Below, one piece after another: positions 33,789 through 45,587 of a DNA stretch of 64,000 nucleotides (position 1 is its first letter; each line of letters begins with the position of its first letter). The stretch spans positions 62,001 to 126,000 of the forward strand of contig JAACJP010000008.1 in assembly GCA_013368375.1 (NCBI GenBank). Direction: 5' to 3'. The notes under the pieces are model-generated. The model was given only the letters and a program-made list of their open reading frames with translations, ran no database searches and was not told the origin of the DNA. The stretch comes from Tricholomella constricta. Taxonomy: Eukaryota > Basidiomycota > Agaricomycetes > Agaricales > Lyophyllaceae. The position numbers and the translations under genes are program-made.

Positions 33789-35425
33789 ATGTTGGCTCGA
33801 ATCTTTGCTTCCACTTCCCGCAAAGCGCCAGCCATAACGATATGTCGGCGCCATGCGTCGGCCTCTATAAGGCCCAACGCGGCACTCATTGAGATGTTGA
33901 AGGCAGGTGTGTATATTAACAAAAAGCACGTCACACTTCAACTCGGCCTGACCTTGAATTTCAGAGGTGAGGGCAGAGAAAGAGAAGCCGAATCCCAACA
34001 GATACAGACACAGATCCCTCGTGAACGCGATAGACTCGATAAGCAAACTTGACCACGACATCATATCCCTTAGTAATGTGAAAAATGTGCGTATGTCACC
34101 TCTACGGTCCAGCATCGCTGCTAATGGACCTGCCTGCCCTGTAGATTGACGGCATAGGACGAGGAATCCTGAATCGAATTCAAAACTATCTGGAAGTCAG
34201 GCATCGTGAGTCGCGTCCCTGGTATCAGAGCACTACTATAATGTACCAGAGCAAACCCAGGGCCCTCAGAAGGATAAAGATTCCCTTATAATGGAGCTCG
34301 CATCTGTTACTGGGATAGGGTAACGTCTTTCAAGTTATTCTCATTGAGTAATACCTTGTTGACGCGTGAACATAGCAAGAGCCGTGCTGAGAAGCTGGTG
34401 AAGGCTGGATGCAATGGCTTGGCTGGCCTCCAGGATGAGACGTTTTTCGACATGTTGACGCCGACTCAGAGAGTGCTTATTCGTTACGGAGACCATCTCC
34501 GTCGACCAGTACCATGTGATCTGACGGAAACTGTCGCAGTATGCACCACCGTCTGTAAAGCAATATCATCTTTAACTGACTTTATTCTCATCGCACGACA
34601 GGAATTCATCCGCAGCAGTCTTTCCCCAAAGCATGAAGTCGTCGTCGTGGGCAGTTGGTGGGTACCGCATCGCCTTCTCTTGGGCCTCCCATTCATGACA
34701 GTGTTTGTACAGCCGCCGGAATGCCGATTCAACCACCGCCGTCGATGTGATGCTCTTCCATCCCGAGCATGTCCACGTCCCTGTCCCTCCGCCTCCCCCT
34801 CGCGGGGCTCTCGTACCAGTGTACAAGCAGCCCTCCCCTTCCGCCAAAGCAAGGGCCGAAACCCCGCTCTACAAATTCATCGTCCCAACCCTCCAAGAAC
34901 GGGGGCTCATCGTGGCACCAATGAGAGGAAGTCTGCGTACTTGGAGCGGACTGATCCGCGTCCCAGAGAAGGATGAGGAAGGTCGCTGGCGTACCCGCCG
35001 CGAACGCCTGGAAGCGGTTGAAGCAAATGAGGGTGATTACAGGCGGCTCAACCTCAGGTGTGCAATTATTTCAATTCCGTTCGTTTTGACCCTTTAATCT
35101 GTTCTGATCTTCCCCTTCTGAACGGTTCAGTATGATGCCTTTGAAGTCGCGGGGCGCTGCCCTGATCCATCACACTGGGGACAGCGATATGAAAAAGCAG
35201 CTGAAACGAAAGGCTGACCAGCTCGGATTTTACTTTGACGAGCTCGGGCTCTGGAAATGGCATGCTGATAATGCAGAAGACGCGGTCAGTGTGGTGGCCG
35301 ATGATGACACGCCGTCCTCTGGCTTTTGGCAGCTCCTTCAATCGACCACAGAGGAGGCCATTTTCGAGCAGCTGGGGATGGACTATGTTGAACCTGAACG
35401 AAGGAATTTGGAAAATCTGCGCTAG
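33789..35425 (+). CDS. Family X (beta-like) DNA polymerase, possibly catalytically impaired
   Basis: Eight exons are predicted: 33789-33906, 33965-34086, 34145-34205, 34250-34319, 34376-34538, 34602-34657, 34713-35057 and 35131-35425. The N-terminus is Arg/Ser/Ala-rich and acid-poor (MLARIFASTSRKAP), like a mitochondrial presequence. The helix-hairpin-helix regions are visible: NVKNIDGIGRGIL and VTGIGKSRAEKLVKAG. The palm begins VVVGSCRR. Where polymerase beta has the two metal-binding Asp in GDMD, this reads TAVD. Where it has RRID, this reads RRLN. The C-terminal thumb is well conserved (RGAALIHHTGD, ELGLWKW, GFWQLL, VEPERRN). It is therefore a family member by fold, with two of three catalytic Asp apparently replaced. 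Base-excision repair would be the usual role. Confidence 0.8.
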
Positions 35426-36572
35426 AGCTCGAGACTCGCTAGGGGACATCAGATTGGCATTATCTCGAAGTACGCCTTTGTTACTTTTGAGTTATTTTAG
35501 CATAATGGTTCAGTGAAAGTCATCCAGTATTCCGGTGGCGTCCTGTCATAGTGCACCGTGCTGCTGGACTGTACTTGACTATGGCAGCTCCGAAAGCGGC
35601 TGGAAAGGCCGTATTCTGACATTCTTCTGAGAACTGCTCGTCGGCGCAGGATCGACTATATGCGAACTGGATCCTACTACAGCTCACCAGTGGCGCAAAA
35701 AAAGATCTATAGTGATAGTGCCCATGGTCACCGCGCTGGACGATTCCTGGCCGCGGAAGATTCAAATGCCAATGTCCATGGCTGCCCAGGGTCGCCGCGT
35801 CCTCCCGTGGCGGGGTCTTTGCAGGGACGGGGGTCATAGACCTCGTAAGTCACGAAAGGCGAAAGCAAGAGGCAGACCATTCGATTCCCAGTACCTGACT
35901 CATCAACAGTAACTGAGAAAAGTTGGCGATGACAGGGCCGCAAAGAGATGAGGTTAGCAGGTGGCCAAACGCTCTTCCGTGGACCGGCCTGCCGAACTGT
36001 TGACATGAATCGAACTGGACCAAGTCCCAGATCTACTATGGTATCTAGGACTCTAATATCGCCGTTCTTGGTTCAGATATAAGGTTGCGGAACCGTAGAA
36101 AACGAAACACATCCTGTTGGTGCCCCACACTCGCGTTTACACTCGCCCAGCGTGAGAGGGCGGCCGCGAAGAGGTGCGTATCATAGAAGGACGCTGGATC
36201 TGAACCTGGTTTGAAGACATAGAGAATTGAGAACAAGTTCAATGTCATCCAGTGGTCGAAGAAGCGCTTCTGATATTCTACGATGAGAATTTCTACATCA
36301 TGCCGTGTGCTTATGCTTTCGATATAAGTCTGGTCGATTTTTTCAAACTCATTTTCGTCAAACTATGTAAGTACTAGGTACTACACGAGAACAAGATCAA
36401 CGGTCAGCAGAGCTACAAGTACAGTTACGAGTCGCGGTAGCAAGCACATCGAAAGCACAAGCACAGATCACCAGAAACTATATACAGCAAGGGGTCAGTC
36501 AAGCACATACATAATTCTCAATTTCAGTTCCACACGATTCACGTTCCTTTGTCACCTCATAGGAGGCACCGT
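35426..36572. other. Intergenic stretch with one orphan exon-like frame
   Basis: Apart from the minus-strand frame at 36045-36374, I see no coding signal. The part near 36400-36540 has loosely repeated AGCACA/CAAGCAC words. Confidence 0.45.
36045..36374 (-). other. Orphan exon-like open frame
   Basis: About 105 codons read as protein-like sequence (EFEKIDQTYIES ... HWMTLNLFSILYVFKPG ... FYDTHLFAAALSRWASVN). They directly follow a good acceptor (TTACATAG) at 36374 and end at a TAG. No partner exon is visible between it and egt1. I recognise no family. It may be a remnant or a separate small gene. Confidence 0.25.
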
Positions 36573-39500
36573 CTACTTCGCATCGACAACGTCATACGCG
36601 ACGCGGCCGCCGACCCACGGGTACGGGTAGTTGCGCTGGTACCAGTTCCTAAACGTCTTGCGCTCGGCAATGCGGGGGATCGTCGCGTACGAGCCTCCCA
36701 GCTGCCATCGAAAAATCAGCCGGCCACTACGGACACGTAGTGCAGAAGCACAGAGACGAGTGAGACATACCACGACCTGGTGGGCGCCGTCAAAGAAGTC
36801 CATGGAGTATCTGCGTGGGGACGAAGTATCGTCAGGTTCTGAGGCCGGGAGGAGAGGAGGGAAGAAGGGAAGGGTTTTGGACGCACCCTGGATACAGCTC
36901 AGACGGCACGAAACCGTCATATTTATCAAATAAAGTCGAGGTCCACTCCCACACACCCCCATTGCTTCCCTTCCCTTCGCTACGCTCTCCACCCGTCGTA
37001 GCTCTAGAATACACACGAGCCGTGTTCAGTGACTACGCCACGGTGAAAGAGGGATAAAGACTCACGGGACAGGATGCCAGTTCCTGAAACCGATGTTTGC
37101 GCCACCTTCGTAGCCGGACTCGAACTTCTCATAAAAGAGGCGAAGTTCTGGCTCGGTGGGGAGTCGACCGCCCTTGACAGTCGCGTACGTCGACAAGTTG
37201 TTGTACGACGTCAGAACAGGCCACTGCTGTGCAATCTTCAGCGGGACCGGGCCATAGAGGGTGCGGACCTGTGAGTGAGCTGTGCCTTAGCATGACCGCA
37301 CTCGCTAATGCAAGAAACAGAATGGAGCTTGCCCACCTTAATCTCGCCCCCTTTTTCCTGCACCCAGCTAGCGGGGAACTGCACTTTCCCTTTTCCTTCC
37401 CCATTATAAAACTCGTAAAACTGCCCGTTCGTCACTGGGCGCCAGCTGATCTCGAACCTCCCGACGAGCGCCACGCGCTTCGGCTGCTCGTTGTCCCATC
37501 CGAACTCATGTCCCTCAACAACAAGGGTGTCATCGTCCGCCTCGGCGTCGTCGTGACCCAGGGTTATTTCCGCCGGGCCCAGCGTCACAGTCTGTGTCTT
37601 GGGCTGCGGGGCCGAACTCCAGGTCGCGGCGAGGGAAGACCAGGGCGGGGCGGTGAAGCCCGGGGGAGGAAGTGTACCCGTGCCGGCGCGTTGGAGGAGC
37701 ATATAAAGGAGGGTCTCGGCGTGGAGCGCCTCGTGCTCGAAGGTCATGAAGAGGACGCGACCAACTTTGCGGGTGAGAGGGATCTTGGCGGAGGCGATGT
37801 CGTCGTAGAGGTCTGAGAGCCGAGTGCGGACGCGCGCCTGGAACTGGAGGATCGCAGTGAGGGTGGGCCAGTCTTCGTCGTTCTGGGGGACTTCGGAGTG
37901 AGCCTAATATAGAGTTGTATTAGCGACGTAGGTGAACGACGAGATCACAAAACAATTAACATGGCATTGGGTTGGATCGTCGACGTTAGGGTCAATTCCG
38001 CGCTATATGAGAGGATTAGACTGGAGACAAACAACCTCGACATGGGAACCAACTTCGAAGATGTACTATGCAGGCGTGGAAAATCAGGAGTTGATCATGC
38101 AGGATACATCGGAACGGACCTTGTATTCCTCAGGTTCGGTATGTGGCTCTTTCAAAAGTCTCGACAAATGAATGTCAAGGAAAGTAGGAATATGACCGAG
38201 GTAGAACAAGCAGATATGGCGCAAGTCAATAGGTCTTTGATATAGCATCGAGGGAGGGATCATTTGGCGAGTGATGCAGTCCCAAGCAGACCAGAGCTGT
38301 TCCCAGTCTTGCATGGACGGTACATTGAACGGCGTATATGTCTCGGTGGGAGCCTTGAGAAGGGAGAAGCTAAAGGGGGGACGTTCTAGCAGCCAAAGAG
38401 AGTACTTTTGGGAGCTGTCGGTCCATCGTTGGATGGGGCGCAGATTGCTCTCCGAAAATAGAGTATACGCGTCCTTCTCCGAAAACTGGAGCAAGGCGCG
38501 TCAAATTTGATTTACAGTGAATAAAAGCCTCCAGCACCATACCTTGAACGACTCTTCAATCTTCAACATTTCCTCCTCGAGAAAGGGTATGTCTTGCTTA
38601 GTCGAGGGGTCTTGGACGGTCTGGGCGCATTTGGATTTGAAGTAGGCCTCATGCTGGCCTGGAATAGTTGTAATAGTTAGGAAATGAAATCTATAAATAG
38701 ATAGAAGGTTTACGTTGCTCCTAAAATAGATGATCAGCACTTTGACTATAAGTACCGCGAAGAGGAGCAACATACGACATTGTATTGGTTGACGTATTCC
38801 CACTTGTTCTCGTCAAACATGCCTTCGTTCCCGAGGGCCCGGCCCGCTGTCCGCAGCCCGTTCATGATGAACTCCTTAGTATATCCCTTGGGGTCATTGT
38901 ACGCCTCCTCAATAACGGCCTTCTCGTTATCGTGGTCCATACCGAGCAGCAGCGTGTCGCCCATCCCAGCGCGAAGGGGGAGTGACTGCAGGAACGTCGC
39001 TGCACCATCGCGCGAGAAATTGCCCAGCGACGATCCCAGAAACAGAATGTGCAGCGGCACCTGCGCGTCATCCAGCGAAGAGGGCGATGAGTCCCCAGAG
39101 GTCGTGACAGAGGAGGCGTCGCTAGAGATAGGGGAGACGTCTCCAAGGCCAGTGCTATCAGCAAAAGCCATGGACGGAAAAGGACTCCTGTGCACGTTCA
39201 AGCCACCGTCCTCAACGAACTTAAGGCCGTCGTCATATGTTCCGCACATGCCCTTGGTCTCGACTCTGCCTTGGAGCGACTTGCCAATGTCGGACGCAGA
39301 GATTTCGCCCAGCGTGCGCTCAATCTCACGCTCCTCAAGATCGAGGGCATAATAAGTAATTGGGGCGCGGGCGCTTGCCTCAGGGACGAGCCGAGAAAGA
39401 CCTAGCAGGATATGGGAAGTTTTGCGCAGGGCCCTGACCGAGACATCATTTCGTTAGACAAAGAGGAGGTTGAAGAGGAAAGGGCACCAAAGGGAAGGTA

Positions 39501-39836
39501 TCTCGGCGGCGAGCGGGGATGACTGGGGTGCAATTCAACTCACCCTGCACCCAGCTCAAGCACAACTTCGTCGGCCGAGACGCGATCCTCTCCGTGATGC
39601 ATGGCTAGGACAATTTCATCAGCTTTGTGCTTCAGTATTTCTTCCTCGGCGCCAAATAGATAATATTCCGGCGCTTTGGTGGTGATGTCGTCATACAATC
39701 TCAGGCCTCGCTCGTCGTAAAGGAGCATTGTGGGCAGCTGCTTCTCGCCTGCAGGGCGCGTGAGGCCGCCGACGATCTGAGCGGCAATATCGGCCGTTTG
39801 GTCCGAGGAGGGGAGTTGCACAATTTCAGCAGGCAT
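36573..39836 (-). CDS. egt1: Ergothioneine biosynthesis protein 1 (EgtD-like methyltransferase fused to EgtB-like sulfoxide synthase)
   Basis: Fungal Egt1 trimethylates histidine to hercynine and then joins it to cysteine by oxidative C-S bond formation. Start ATG is 39836 and stop TAG 36573-36575, with many short introns. The N-terminal methyltransferase shows LYDERGLRLYDDIT, KAPEYYLFGAE, the SAM loop VVLELGAG and LFLGSSLGNFSRD. The middle DinB-like domain carries the iron-binding motif FEHEALHAETLLYML. The C-terminal FGE-sulfatase domain has VTNGQFYEFY, GRLPTEPELR, GGVWEWTS and GGSYATIP, ending RNYPYPWVGGRVAYD. Order and completeness match fungal Egt1 of roughly 850 residues. I see no broken motif. 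The neighbours are unrelated, so this is a stand-alone antioxidant pathway gene. Confidence 0.92.
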
Positions 39837-40449
39837 GGTAGACACGATTGAAATTGGGAGGGAAGAGAAATGATGGTATTGACGAGCAGCGGTGCAGTAG
39901 TGGTTTATATGGTAACAAAGAGCCGCTTGAGATGCCCAGAGAGTCCAGAATGACATCAATGCAGGTCACGATTATCCGTCACAACCGAAATCAACAAGCC
40001 TGGAAAAGGGGTTCAAAATCCCAGTCCGACGGCGCTTAGTCGTACCCATAAGGCGAGCACTCTCACCAGCGATGGAGTATCTCCGAACCACAAATGCGAA
40101 TTAGGCACATGCGAGAAGTATTGCGGCGAGCGAATGTGTGTAAGATCCACCCCGTGAGCATCAGCATCCCCGTGATCTTTGTCAGCTATGGCGTTTCCAG
40201 AGAACCCACGAGTTATTCAAGGAGGTCGAAGTCAACAATGTGAGCCAGTCAGAGATTTCCTTCTGACGATGACGAGTAGAGGCTCTTTATACAGACTAAA
40301 ATCGTGAATTCACGAGTATCGCGCCATACTCACGTCATCGTATGGTCGACGCCACAAGCGCTCAACTGACGGCATGACCATGAGATTGATACACAGGGTA
40401 ACATTTACTCCGAGGCAATAAATACATTCGTTATGCATCGTCCATCTAA
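39837..40449. other. Intergenic stretch upstream of egt1
   Basis: No frame with a recognisable domain. It contains the egt1 promoter and the 3' flank of the DHHC gene. Confidence 0.5.
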
Positions 40450-42015
40450 TCATTCATTCCTGTCAATCTTCACAAGCTCCGTCGCAAGCCGTGCAAGCAT
40501 TTCCTCTGCCTTTGCGTTCCGGGGAAAGTGTCTCCCATCCCCCGGCCTAATCAGATGATAAATTTGTACGCGTCAGCGATGAACACCCCAAAACGACATC
40601 ACGAAGCACTTACGACGCGCCGCCGCACCACAGACGCATGAGCCACCCCAACCGATGCTGGCAGCCGAATACTTGTGCCCAATTGTTACGCCAACCGACG
40701 TCATACATATGTATAGCACCATGTGCGTCCTTGACCAATCGTCTCTGGAGGCCCGACAACTCCGGCTCGAGTGGGGGGTCGGATAAGGTATGACCCGTCC
40801 GCGAAAGCGTCGGGAGATGTCGTAACAGTAAAAAAGGGGAGATGTTTTCAATCGTCGTCTGATTTGTTCTTGAAATTGTAAGCAAGTGCCCGTGACAGTT
40901 CGTAAGCACCAGAGTGTTGGTTGTGGGAAAAAGTGCGGCTTACGAAACGAGGTAGACGTGGTAGAAGAAGAAGGATCCGATGACCAGGGAGAAGATGATC
41001 CCAGCAAATGCGAGAATTAGTTCGTGGATTGGAGTATCTATGTTCTGTTGGTCATAATTGTTTGCCTGTCACGTTACAAATGCGTGGAAACAAGGCGAGA
41101 AGTACTCACGATCGTGTAAGGATTATTGAAAGCATACCATAGCGCAGAAATGGACATTATAGCAATATATGTAGCGAGAAGTGTCACAGATAAAAGAAAG
41201 TGGAGAAAGGCAGGGTATGTTCTGTGGCCCTGGAAAAAAAGTAGAAACTTAACAAACGCCATCGCACTTTAAAGCGACTACTCACTATACACTTGGATCC
41301 AAGCCATGGGCAATGGTGATCTAAGTGCATCAACAACATTAGTGACCTTCAAGGCACTGCAAATCCGATGCGGAACTGACCCATTTTTAGTACACAACGT
41401 CCACACGTTGAACAATGGTGTGTGCGTTCAGGTTTAGGAGCCTGTAAGCGTAGGCATCCGTCCAAGTCAGCGCAGCATATTGATTCTAGCAGACTGAAAG
41501 CTCACCCAGCATTTGCGGCACCAGCGCCCGGGGGTATCAAAATCGATATCAGGCATCAGAGCCTCGGTCAATCCAACCTCGTCGTCGGCGCCTCTGTCGG
41601 AATATTTGGTGGCGGCGACAGGCCCGGGATCGCGTACGACGCAGATAGTGAGAGAGGAGAAGGCCATAAAGGTGAGGGTATATGTCGCTATTAGATGGGT
41701 CGCGAAAAGGAGTGGCGCGTGTAAAATTTGGAGGTGGTAGGTGATCAGGACGTAAAGCAAGGATGGGTGGGGTGCAAGGATGAGAAACACAGTCCCTGGA
41801 CACGTCGGAAAGTCATGTGTGTTCCATTGAGTTTACGCCCGGCTTTGATAAAAAGGGCCCTCACCGTAAAGCGGTAGATAATGGTGCCAAGGTTTCTTGG
41901 GTAGGTCGTCGTCGTCTTCGATGTCGTGTTTGTTGGGTGAATAGGATCCGTTCGAACTGCGGGTATGCGGCAACGGCTCCAAGCCAAAAGTTACAAGGGG
42001 GGTGCGAGGAGCCAT
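40450..42015 (-). CDS. DHHC-type protein S-palmitoyltransferase
   Basis: This is a multi-pass membrane enzyme that attaches palmitate to Cys of target proteins. Start ATG is 42015 and stop TGA 40450-40452. Two hydrophobic segments (SLLYVLITYHLQILHAP, LIATYTLTFMAF) precede the cysteine-rich domain, which is built from several short exons. Its parts read GRWCRKCW, KPERTHHCSTCGRCVLKM and DHHCPWLGSKCIGHRTYP, so the catalytic DHHC is intact. Two more segments (LLSVTLLATYIAIMSIS and the LVIGSFFFYHVYL region) follow. A soluble tail ends in a short last exon (KAEEMLARLATELVK). This is the four-segment topology usual for the family. The substrate is unknown. Confidence 0.88.
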
Positions 42016-42475
42016 GCTAGAAGAAGAAATCGTATAATCTGTGGGCCATAGACAAGATGTGGGTCTGTGAAAAGTATAAAGATCTTTGTGTACAAGTTGG
42101 TGGCAACCGGCTGTACTCGCGGCAACGGCCGTTACGCCAGAGCCTGCCTCCCAGACGGTAACGAGTCTAGGGAGAGATACTTCTGTGCAAATTAAGCCAT
42201 CTGTTTACGAATATATTACTCGAGGACATTACAGGAGAGCATAGTTCATAACCCAGCTCCTTAATGACTCGACGAAGATTTGGGCGTGTAAGCCGGCCAC
42301 GGCGGAAGTATCAGAGGTTAAACTCTTATTAGGCTAATCAGTGAGATGTGCGCCGGTGGATAAGCCTCGGTTATATCGAAGCCGGACCAAGCCTTCAGGT
42401 ACATATTAAAGTACTACTTAAACGTCCAATTTGTCCATTCTTCACTCATTTGCATCCATTCTTTCTAGGGTCAAC
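42016..42475. promoter_or_regulatory. Divergent promoter region between the DHHC and thioesterase-like genes
   Basis: 460 bp separate two oppositely directed start codons. No clear TATA box or repeated motif was seen. Confidence 0.45.
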
Positions 42476-43681
42476 ATGGCACCCTTTCACAAGGCTGTCC
42501 ACGTACAAGACACCCTGTATGACGGAGAATACAAATCATACGCGGGGGAAATAGACCCTGAGTGGGTCATCGGAGCGTAAGTGTAAGCCCTTTTTGCCAC
42601 CTGGCGCTTTACAGTCATATTCAGACCGATTTTAGCATTCCAAACGGCGGTACGAAAGTTTCACTATCATGTCTGTGCTGACAATACGATTGATTTATTG
42701 AACAGGATACGTGCTGGCGTTACTCGTCAATGCCTGTATACAATACCAAGCAGCTTCGAGCCACCGCGATCCTGTTCATGTCACGGCCCACTACTTAAGG
42801 ACCTCTATTGCGTCGCGCTTTGAAATACGCGTACGCACTGTGAGAAATGGTCGCAGTTTCACGAATCTCACAGCCGAGCTGTACCAACAAGTAAGATCAC
42901 GAACCGTCGAGCGCTTGACCCTCTGACGAAACGATAATGACAGGGGATCCTAATCATAACCACTCACCAAATCTTTGGGGTTAACACGCCGCCATCCAGT
43001 GGGCTCAGCTTAGCCCCTGCTTCATCATACGCGCGGCGCATCCCGCTATATACCCATCCATCCACAGCCGTCATTCAACCTTTGAGCGACGTCTGGAAAT
43101 TCCGCTCGTACGTCGACTGGGCGCCCGACGACCACATTCTCGCGAAAAATGCACCAGACCATCCCAACCGAGCTGACTCATCCACCATTGGCGGCGACGG
43201 ACTCGAATGGGGCGCGTGGTTCGCGTTTAAAGACAAGAGTGACAAAGTCATGAGTCCGATGTTGGCGTTGCTTGTCGATATCTTTATCAATATTCCGTCG
43301 CTGCTTCCGCCCAGCGAACGCCCTGGACTTGGAACAAGGTACGCACAGGTCTGTTTGGGCCGTTCAGTCAATTCACGGGTCGCGTATAGCTGGTTCCCGA
43401 CTGTCGTTCTCGCGATCGAGTTCAAGGCTCCCTTACCTCGTTTTTCTGCGAGCCATGCAAATCGGACAGTGGGTCTGTATTCCTCAGGAAAGTTCTTGAA
43501 CGATGGGAGACATGACGCTTATGTCGAGGTTTGGACTGCGCCATGCAACCTTGGAGAAGGCAGCGAGACCTCGAGTTGGAGGGAGGAGCAAGTTTGTTTA
43601 GCTATCGCGACCCAGATGGCTTACATCATTCCTATGGGGGTTAACTTGGAACGGGGGAAGAAGAAAGAGGTTAAACTATAA
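42476..43681 (+). CDS. Acyl-CoA thioesterase-like (hotdog fold) protein
   Basis: The N-terminal half has the hallmarks of the thioesterase-like superfamily: EIDPEWVIGAIPNGGYVLAL, then VTAHYLRTS, then an RNGRSF block. The C-terminal half carries the second hotdog unit with MLALLVDIFINIPSLLP and the strand TVVLAIEFKAPLP. These enzymes hydrolyse acyl-CoA or related thioesters, but the substrate cannot be inferred. Five or so exons use introns at about 42578-42636, 42650-42704, 42890-42942 and 43338-43390. One very short exon carries only the IPNGG codons. Start at 42476 gives MAPFHKAV, the first ATG. The gene ends KKKEVKL, stop 43679-43681. Confidence 0.8.
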
Positions 43682-44212
43682 CGAAGCTAGTATGAAGCAG
43701 TTACCGCATAAATACCCTAGTTCATGCTAATCATAGATGTCCTCGAGGATTGCTATATATCAAACTGCTATTTTGGAAACGGTGTCTTTGGCTCCGAGGA
43801 CGCAGTGGTCATAGTCAGCCAGTGCCTTCAAAATTTCGCGCCAATGTCCTAGACCTCTACATCTCCAAGAGCTTCGAGTTGACGTCCATACACTTTGATA
43901 GCCTGACAGCCCCCTCAAACAACCAGCGGCTAGGACAAGTTTTCACTCTGCGTAAACAGAGATATCTCGGGATTCATCAGATGAAGATCGTCCTGAGCCT
44001 CGGCGTCGAGGTCGGCGTGTCCAAAGACGAGCGGATCCAAAGTCATCGTAAATCCCGATTTGTAGTCCAGGGTGTCAAGCCTTGTCATGCGGCGCCCCTG
44101 TTCTCGAAGGTGGAGCAACATTCTACATGCCAGGGTGGTGCAGAGAGTCAGTTGAATTCTGTTATTTCAATGACAATGTCAGTGTTCTGAAGGTTCCATG
44201 CAGAACCAATAA
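43682..44212. other. Intergenic stretch, no gene recognised
   Basis: A plus-strand frame at 43750-44190 is open for 146 codons but shows no domain or splice context. I do not call it. Confidence 0.45.
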
Positions 44213-45587
44213 TTATAAGGACCTTGACAGCGTGCTAGCGAACATCGACTGAGGATAAAACGAAAGATCCGTCGTCATCAACGTCCTGATATGTGCAAAA
44301 ATATAATAAGACCTACCGATGACGCGAAAGTAATAATCAGGATCATTACAGATGCAGACAATAGACATGCGTAGTAAATTATTCCTGCAGTGGCGCAAGG
44401 CCAGTGTCACGTCAGACGCAAGGAATGAAAACAAAGCAGCGATGAATACCATCGAAATGAATGACTCTCATTAATCTCGTCGTTCCTAGAGACTTTCTGA
44501 CTGAGGGACATCGTGGGCTTCTCGGATCATTCGAGGGGAAGGCAAGTTGACGAACAGTATTGGTACGCTCTGATTGATGTAAGTGCAAAGGTCACTGCAA
44601 CCGTTTCAGAGGTTCAGTTCTTGGACTGTTAGGATGTAGAAGCAGCAAATTACCCATGTAGAACACGACTATAAGAATGGAATTAGAGTAACGCAGGGGG
44701 TTGGAGGCGAAGGCGTAACAGCGATAAAATGAGACGTTTGGTTGTATATGGATGGAGGGCACTGCGTACAGAGCGTGAATATATTAGAATTAGCAGTGGA
44801 AGGAGGATTTACCTTCCCGGTCTGCACTCCAAAGCGCTATGATGAGAAAGCTGGGTAACCATACAGCTGGAAAAAATAGCGCCAGCAGGATCGTCACCCT
44901 GCGAGTTCGATCCCAAATGGCCCAAGTGCGAATCACAAATATCACTTCGAGAAAATGGGTCAGAGGCAAAGAGCATGGAGTTATGACTAGCGCTGACTTT
45001 CAGATATACAGATCGAGATGTTCACGCCCCCTTTCTTTTCGTAAATTTCAACTGTCCGCGGCGTACATGACGTACGTACACGTCAAAATTTCCTGGTGCT
45101 TTGAACACCCGGAAGAAAAGTCTGTCTGATTATCTTCAGAGATGTCAACTGAGCAGGACCAAATAAAAATCGCGGTTAAACGCTCACAGTATATCGAAAG
45201 TATCAATGTGGCGAAAGGGAGGTATCGCGTCAAAATGTACAAGACTTTTGGGATGTTCCAAGCAGCTAGCCACACTAGAAACAATTCATTTGAGAAATTG
45301 AATAGAAACTCATAAGCCTTCCAGATTGAATCAGCACGCAATTTTCTACGAAGGAAAAAGACAGATACCCAGAGAGTCAAGCAGGCGCCTTAGGTTATAT
45401 ATGTCAAAGACCGTTGAAAGAGAGTGAAAACCAGGGCAACTCGATACTGACCGGTAATATACTAAGTGATACGGTAAATTCACGAGTCAATGCTAAACTG
45501 CAACGATTCAGATGGGCAGCGACTCACGCTCTCTGCTACTTGTGCTTGCGACGTAGTGAACTCCAGGTTCCACAACGCAGTTGGCAT
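44213..45587 (-). CDS. DUF6533-like multi-pass membrane protein of basidiomycetes
   Basis: Many small exons separated by short introns encode a string of hydrophobic segments. The recognisable part is the DUF6533-type N-terminus LVWLAAWNIPKVLYILTRYLPF, followed by a membrane segment. A later exon reads FVIRTWAIWDRTRRVTILLA, a motif typical of the large basidiomycete family of seven-TM-like proteins. Near the end GIIYYACLLSASVMILI follows an acceptor. The proposed start (MPTALWNLEF, 45587) and the end (44213) are tentative. A middle part around 44550-44750 is hard to splice cleanly, so it could be partly decayed. No function is established for the family. Confidence 0.6.

Noticed and set aside
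37229..37816. 195-residue plus-strand frame opposite egt1
   Set aside because: It is antisense to the conserved DinB and FGE-sulfatase exons and has no start context.
38780..39352. 190-residue plus-strand frame opposite egt1
   Set aside because: It is the reverse complement of the methyltransferase exon.
43750..44190. 146-residue plus-strand frame
   Set aside because: No domain, no splice context and no ordinary protein-like composition; probably a chance open frame.
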